In this document: piece after piece, positions 60,510 to 64,000 of the stretch
How positions within the stretch are numbered: the first letter of the stretch is position 1
Layout: each line of letters begins with the position of its first letter
NCBI GenBank assembly: GCA_020637515.1
Contig: JACKKG010000001.1
Coordinates: 953,501 to 1,017,500 of the forward strand
Origin: Rhodobacter sp.
Lineage (GTDB): Bacteria > Pseudomonadota > Alphaproteobacteria > Rhodobacterales > Rhodobacteraceae
Direction: 5' to 3'
DNA length: 64,000 nucleotides
Position numbers and translations under genes: made by a program
Notes under the pieces: model-generated
What the model saw: the letters and a program-made list of their open reading frames with translations, nothing else
Told to the model about the DNA's origin: nothing
Database searches by the model: none

Positions 60510-61472
60510 ATGGCCAGACCCAAAATCGCGCTGATCGGCGCGGGCCAGATCGGCGGCACCCTCGCCCATCTCGCCGCGATCAAGGAACTGGGCGACGTCG
60601 TGATGTTCGACATCGCCGAGGGCATTCCGCAGGGCAAGGCGCTCGATATCGCCGAGTCGGGCCCGTCCGAAGGGTTCGACGGCCATTTCCGCGGCACCAA
60701 CGATTATGCCGACATCGCCGGAGCGGATGTCTGCATCGTCACCGCCGGCGTGCCGCGCAAGCCGGGCATGTCGCGCGACGACCTGCTGGGGATCAACCTG
60801 AAGGTCATGAAATCGGTGGGCGAGGGCATCAAGGCGCACGCGCCGGATGCGTTCGTGATCTGCATCACCAACCCGCTCGATGCCATGGTCTGGGCGCTGC
60901 GCGAATTCTCGGGTCTGCCGCGTGAGAAGGTGGTCGGCATGGCCGGCGTGCTCGACTCGGCCCGGTTCCGCCATTTCCTGGCGAGCGAATTCAACGTGTC
61001 GATGCGCGACGTCACGGCCTTTGTTCTGGGTGGCCACGGCGACACGATGGTGCCGCTGGCGCGCTATTCGACGGTCGCGGGTATTCCGCTGCCGGACCTG
61101 GTGCAAATGGGCTGGACCACGCAGGAACGCCTGGATGCGATCATCCAGCGCACCCGCGACGGCGGCGCCGAAATCGTCGGCCTGCTGAAGACGGGCTCGG
61201 CGTTCTATGCGCCTGCCACCTCGGCGATCGAGATGGCCGAGGCCTATCTGAAGGACCAGAAGCGCCTGCTGCCCTGCGCGGCCTATGTGGATGGCGCCTT
61301 TGGCCTGAAGGGTCTGTATGTCGGCGTGCCCACGATCATCGGCGCCGGTGGCATCGAACGTGTCGTGGACATCAAGATGACCGCCGACGAACAGGCGATG
61401 TTCGACAAGTCGGTGACCGCCGTGAAAGGCCTGGTCGAGGCCTGCAAGGCGATCGACCCCTCGCTGGCCTGA
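60510..61472 (+). CDS. mdh: malate dehydrogenase
   Basis: NAD-dependent TCA-cycle enzyme of the LDH-like subgroup. The 320-residue protein has ALIGAGQIGGTLAHL, TAGVPRKPGMSRDDLL (mobile loop, malate specificity), the catalytic Asp in VLDSARFRHFLA and catalytic His in LGGHGDTMVPL. The ATG at 60510 follows GGAG and matches the family start; a 21-codon extension was rejected. sucC/sucD do not follow; instead there is a strong terminator. Confidence 0.97.
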   Translation: MARPKIALIGAGQIGGTLAHLAAIKELGDVVMFDIAEGIPQGKALDIAESGPSEGFDGHFRGTNDYADIAGADVCIVTAGVPRKPGMSRDDLLGINLKVMKSVGEGIKAHAPDAFVICITNPLDAMVWALREFSGLPREKVVGMAGVLDSARFRHFLASEFNVSMRDVTAFVLGGHGDTMVPLARYSTVAGIPLPDLVQMGWTTQERLDAIIQRTRDGGAEIVGLLKTGSAFYAPATSAIEMAEAYLKDQKRLLPCAAYVDGAFGLKGLYVGVPTIIGAGGIERVVDIKMTADEQAMFDKSVTAVKGLVEACKAIDPSLA

Positions 61473-61498
61473 CGCTGGCCGGCTCGCGCAAGGATCGG

Positions 61499-61528
61499 AA
61501 CGCGCGCCCCGATGGGGCGCGCGTTTTT
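61499..61528 (+). terminator. mdh intrinsic terminator
   Basis: CGCGCGCCCC-GAT-GGGGCGCGCG followed by TTTTT, 27 nt after the mdh stop. This is the clearest Rho-independent terminator in the window. Confidence 0.92.
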
Positions 61529-61599
61529 CATGGGCGGGTCTGTGCGTTGACAGGGCTGCGCGGTCGGTGATTACCTCCTCGCAGACTGGAGGAGGCCCC

Positions 61600-62760
61600 A
61601 TGTCCGATGCCCCCGTATTCGAGATCGACCCCGCAGCCTTCTGGGCCGATCCTTATCCGACGCTCAAGGCGATGCGCGCCGCCGGTCCGGTGCTGTTCGT
61701 GCCGCAACTGGGCGCGACCCTGCTGACACGCCGCGATGATGTCTTCGAGAACGAGAAGAAGATCGAGATCTTCTCCTCGGATCAGCCCGGCGGGTTGATG
61801 ACGCAGCTCATGGGGCAGAACATGATGCGCAAGGACGGCGCCGCGCATCAGGCCGAACGCGCCGCCATCTTTCCGACAGTCTCGCCGCGCACGGTCAAGA
61901 CCGTCTGGCGCAATGCGTTCGAGGGGTTCACCGCCGCGATCCTCGACGATCTGCGCCCTGTGCGCCGCGCCGACATGGTGCGCGACATCGCCATGCGGAT
62001 TTCCGGCGAGGCATTGAAGGTCATCACCGGGCTGACCCAGATCGGCTGGGACGAGATGGACCGCGTCAGCCAGGGCATGATTGACGGGTGCGCCAACTAC
62101 GCCGGCGACCCGGCGGTGACGGCGCGTTGCAACGACTGCACCGCCGCCATCGACCGCTATATCGATGCGCGCGTGCCCGCGCTGCTGGCCGCGCCCGACC
62201 ATTCGCTGCTGTCGGTGCAGCTACAGGCCGGGCTGACCGAAGCGCAATACCGCGCCAACGTGAAACTGGCGATCTCGGGCGGGCAGAACGAACCGCGCGA
62301 CGTGATCGCCGGGCTGACCTGGGCGATGCTGACCCATCCCGACCAGCGCGCCCTGGTGACCGAGGGCACCAAGACCTGGCTCGATGCGTTCGAGGAATAC
62401 GCCCGCTGGATCGCTCCGGTGGGCATGTCGCCGCGCCGGGTCGCGCAGCGCCACGTCCTGCACGGTGTCACGCTCGAACCCGAGGACCGGGTGTTCCTGA
62501 TGTTCGGTTCGGCGAACCGCGACGAGGCCGTCTTTGCGCGGCCCGACCATTTCGACCTGACGCAGGATTGCGGGCCGGCGGTCAGCTTCGGCGCGGGGCC
62601 GCATTTTTGCGCCGGCGCCTGGGCCGCGCGCAGCCTGATCGCCGATGTGGCGATGCCGATGATCTTTGACCGGCTTCCCGGCCTCAGGCTGGATGGCGAG
62701 ACGCGCTTTGGCGGCTGGGCGTTTCGCGGGCCTCTGGTGATGCCGGTGGCATGGGATTGA
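61600..62760 (+). CDS. cytochrome P450 with atypical I-helix
   Basis: Soluble bacterial P450 of 386 residues. The heme loop FGAGPHFCAGAW is intact, with thiolate Cys337. K-helix ExxR is seen as EYARW before WIAPVGMSPRRVAQ. The I-helix has SGGQNEPRD, with Glu231-Pro232 where most P450s have Asp/Glu-Thr, so the usual proton-relay threonine is missing. GGAGG lies before the ATG at 61600, and an in-frame ATG 11 codons upstream has no such site. No ferredoxin or reductase gene is adjacent. Substrate is unknown. It lies between mdh and pepT as an apparently single-gene unit. Confidence 0.9.
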   Translation: MSDAPVFEIDPAAFWADPYPTLKAMRAAGPVLFVPQLGATLLTRRDDVFENEKKIEIFSSDQPGGLMTQLMGQNMMRKDGAAHQAERAAIFPTVSPRTVKTVWRNAFEGFTAAILDDLRPVRRADMVRDIAMRISGEALKVITGLTQIGWDEMDRVSQGMIDGCANYAGDPAVTARCNDCTAAIDRYIDARVPALLAAPDHSLLSVQLQAGLTEAQYRANVKLAISGGQNEPRDVIAGLTWAMLTHPDQRALVTEGTKTWLDAFEEYARWIAPVGMSPRRVAQRHVLHGVTLEPEDRVFLMFGSANRDEAVFARPDHFDLTQDCGPAVSFGAGPHFCAGAWAARSLIADVAMPMIFDRLPGLRLDGETRFGGWAFRGPLVMPVAWD

Positions 62761-62883
62761 CCGGGGCAGTGGGCGCGGCCTTTCGCGGCCCGAGGGCTTC
62801 GCCCGCGGGGATTCGCGCCACAACGAGGGGGCGTTGACATTGTCCCGGCGCTGGCGTCCGATCCCGGAAAAAAGGAGCCCCCC

Positions 62884-64000
62884 ATGTCCGACTTCGATGC
62901 CGAACTCGCCGACCGCCTGATCCGCTATTGCGCCATCGACAGCCAGTCGGATGCCGACAGCCCGACCGCCCCCTCGACCGCGATCCAGCTGGACATGCAG
63001 CGCCTTCTGGTGACCGAGTTGCAGCAGATGGGCGCCGAGGACGTGCGGCTGACGGCCTATGGCGCTGTGCTGGCGACGATCCCGGGCACCGTCGAAGGGC
63101 CGACAGTCGGCTTTCTGGCGCACGTCGATACTGCGCCCCAGTTCAACGCCCAGGGCGTGAAGCCGCGCATCATCAGGGGCTACAACGGCGGCGCGATCAC
63201 CTATCCCGACGCCCCCGGCCTGATCCTGACACCCGAGGCGTTCCCCTATCTCGCGCAGAAGGTCGGGCACGACATCATCACGGCCTCGGGCTTGACGCTG
63301 CTGGGGGCGGACGACAAGGCGGGCGTGGCGATCGTCATGACCGCCGCCCGGCACATGCTGGCAAACCCCGATGTCGCGCGCCCCCGCCTGCGCCTGGCCT
63401 TCACCCCCGACGAGGAAATCGGCCGTGGTGTCGATCCCCGCCTGCCCGCCGACCTGGGGGCCGATTTCGCCTATACCTTTGACGGCGGCGCGCTGGGCGA
63501 GATCGAGTTCGAGACCTTCTCGGCCGACGGCGCGGTGGTGACGATTCGCGGCGTGTCGATCCACCCGGGCTATGCCACGGGAAAGCTGGTGAACGCGATT
63601 CACCTGGCGTCAAAGATCATCCAGACCCTGCCGCAGGCAACCCTGACGCCCGAGACGACCGCCGGCCGCGACGGGTTCATCCACGCCACGGACATGGACG
63701 GCGGCGCCTCGGAAATGCGGATCAAGTTCATCCTGCGCGACTTTGAACGCGACGGGCTGGCGGCCAAGGGTGCGCTGCTGCGCCAGGTCTGCGACGCCGT
63801 CGCCGCAACCGAGCCGCGCGCCGAGATCACCTGCACCATAACGCCCCAATATCGCAACATGCGCTATTGGCTGGAAACCGACATGACCCCGGTGGATCTG
63901 GCGCGTGACGCGGCGCGGAGCCTTGGGATCGACCCGCTTTCGGTGCCGATTCGCGGCGGCACCGACGGCTCGCGGCTGACCGAAATGGGCGTGCCCTGCC
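62884..64000 (+). CDS. pepT: peptidase T (tripeptide aminopeptidase), 3' end cut by window
   Basis: M20-family zinc aminopeptidase that removes N-terminal residues from tripeptides. The first 372 codons of about 410 are present. It shows FLAHVDTAPQ (metal His and catalytic Asp), LLGADDKAGVA (bridging Asp), FTPDEEIGRG (general base and metal Glu), and FDGGALGEIEFETF leading into the dimerisation domain. The GGTDGSRLTEMGVPC segment is at the edge. AAAGGAG lies before the ATG at 62884. The final metal-binding His lies beyond the window. Confidence 0.93.
   Translation, partial: MSDFDAELADRLIRYCAIDSQSDADSPTAPSTAIQLDMQRLLVTELQQMGAEDVRLTAYGAVLATIPGTVEGPTVGFLAHVDTAPQFNAQGVKPRIIRGYNGGAITYPDAPGLILTPEAFPYLAQKVGHDIITASGLTLLGADDKAGVAIVMTAARHMLANPDVARPRLRLAFTPDEEIGRGVDPRLPADLGADFAYTFDGGALGEIEFETFSADGAVVTIRGVSIHPGYATGKLVNAIHLASKIIQTLPQATLTPETTAGRDGFIHATDMDGGASEMRIKFILRDFERDGLAAKGALLRQVCDAVAATEPRAEITCTITPQYRNMRYWLETDMTPVDLARDAARSLGIDPLSVPIRGGTDGSRLTEMGVPC

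Noticed and set aside
62789..62811. A GAGGGCTTCGCCC hairpin upstream of pepT as a third copy of a repeat family
   Set aside because: The stem is only 4-5 bp, and its similarity to the paaX-side palindrome is limited to a GGGCTT core, which is common at this GC content.

Overview
The window is about 67 % G+C, densely coding and free of tRNA, rRNA, phage, IS or CRISPR signals. Gene content and order point to the chromosome of a Rhodobacterales alphaproteobacterium (Paracoccaceae/Rhodobacteraceae). The main clues are sdhCDAB, an mcl2-mch block of the ethylmalonyl-CoA pathway, an argJ-PpiC pair divergent from secA, HspQ, and a CCUCCC-type small RNA. This placement is an inference from gene content; no similarity search was possible.

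Layout. 1-4626 (minus strand) is a phenylacetate catabolic operon, thiolase-paaABCDE, with paaE cut by the window edge. It is preceded by a well-formed promoter with two inverted repeats and by the repressor gene paaX, which diverges from an EamA transporter gene. 6.7-9.1 kb holds the carboxynorspermidine route to spermidine (nspC plus the dehydrogenase). 9.2-17.2 kb holds xth, an OmpR-type regulator followed by a small RNA locus, ribA with a degenerate N-terminal domain, a YkuD protein, an aromatic aminotransferase, sseA and zapE. 17.3-27.5 kb is mixed: an SDR/LysR pair, leuB, a TetR/VOC pair, a Na/Pi symporter, acetyl-CoA acetyltransferase, a STAS/RsbW pair, hspQ, a lytic transglycosylase lipoprotein and lolA. 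27.5-36.7 kb contains a 1-Cys peroxiredoxin, an aldehyde dehydrogenase, a HIT protein, a two-subunit molybdenum hydroxylase with a divergent TetR and tandem operators, kynA and kynU, a 45-residue ORF, and mutT. 36.7-44.4 kb has argJ, a PpiC-type foldase, secA, a large exported protein and radC. 44.4-55.3 kb has dnaKJ with a sigma-32-like promoter, an AEC transporter, an acyl-CoA synthetase, a COG0523 GTPase and sdhCDAB. 55.3-64 kb has a 600-bp noncoding stretch, two exported proteins, mch-DUF1737-nnrU-mcl2, mdh, an unusual cytochrome P450 and the start of pepT.

How the parts fit. Phenylacetate breakdown yields acetyl-CoA and succinyl-CoA. The thiolases, mesaconyl-CoA hydratase, malyl-CoA thioesterase, succinate dehydrogenase and malate dehydrogenase then form a coherent acetyl-CoA assimilation and TCA segment. 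Tryptophan degradation (kynA, kynU) and tyrosine/phenylalanine transamination add aromatic amino acid input.

The most notable non-coding signals are four. First, a ~99-nt three-hairpin small RNA with a CCUCCC motif lies at 10488-10586. Second, a perfect 30-bp repeat sits 11-12 nt after the stop codons of two unrelated genes. Third, a two-hairpin module recurs at the 3' ends of tyrB and kynU. Fourth, there are paired operators upstream of the paa, sdh and molybdenum hydroxylase genes.
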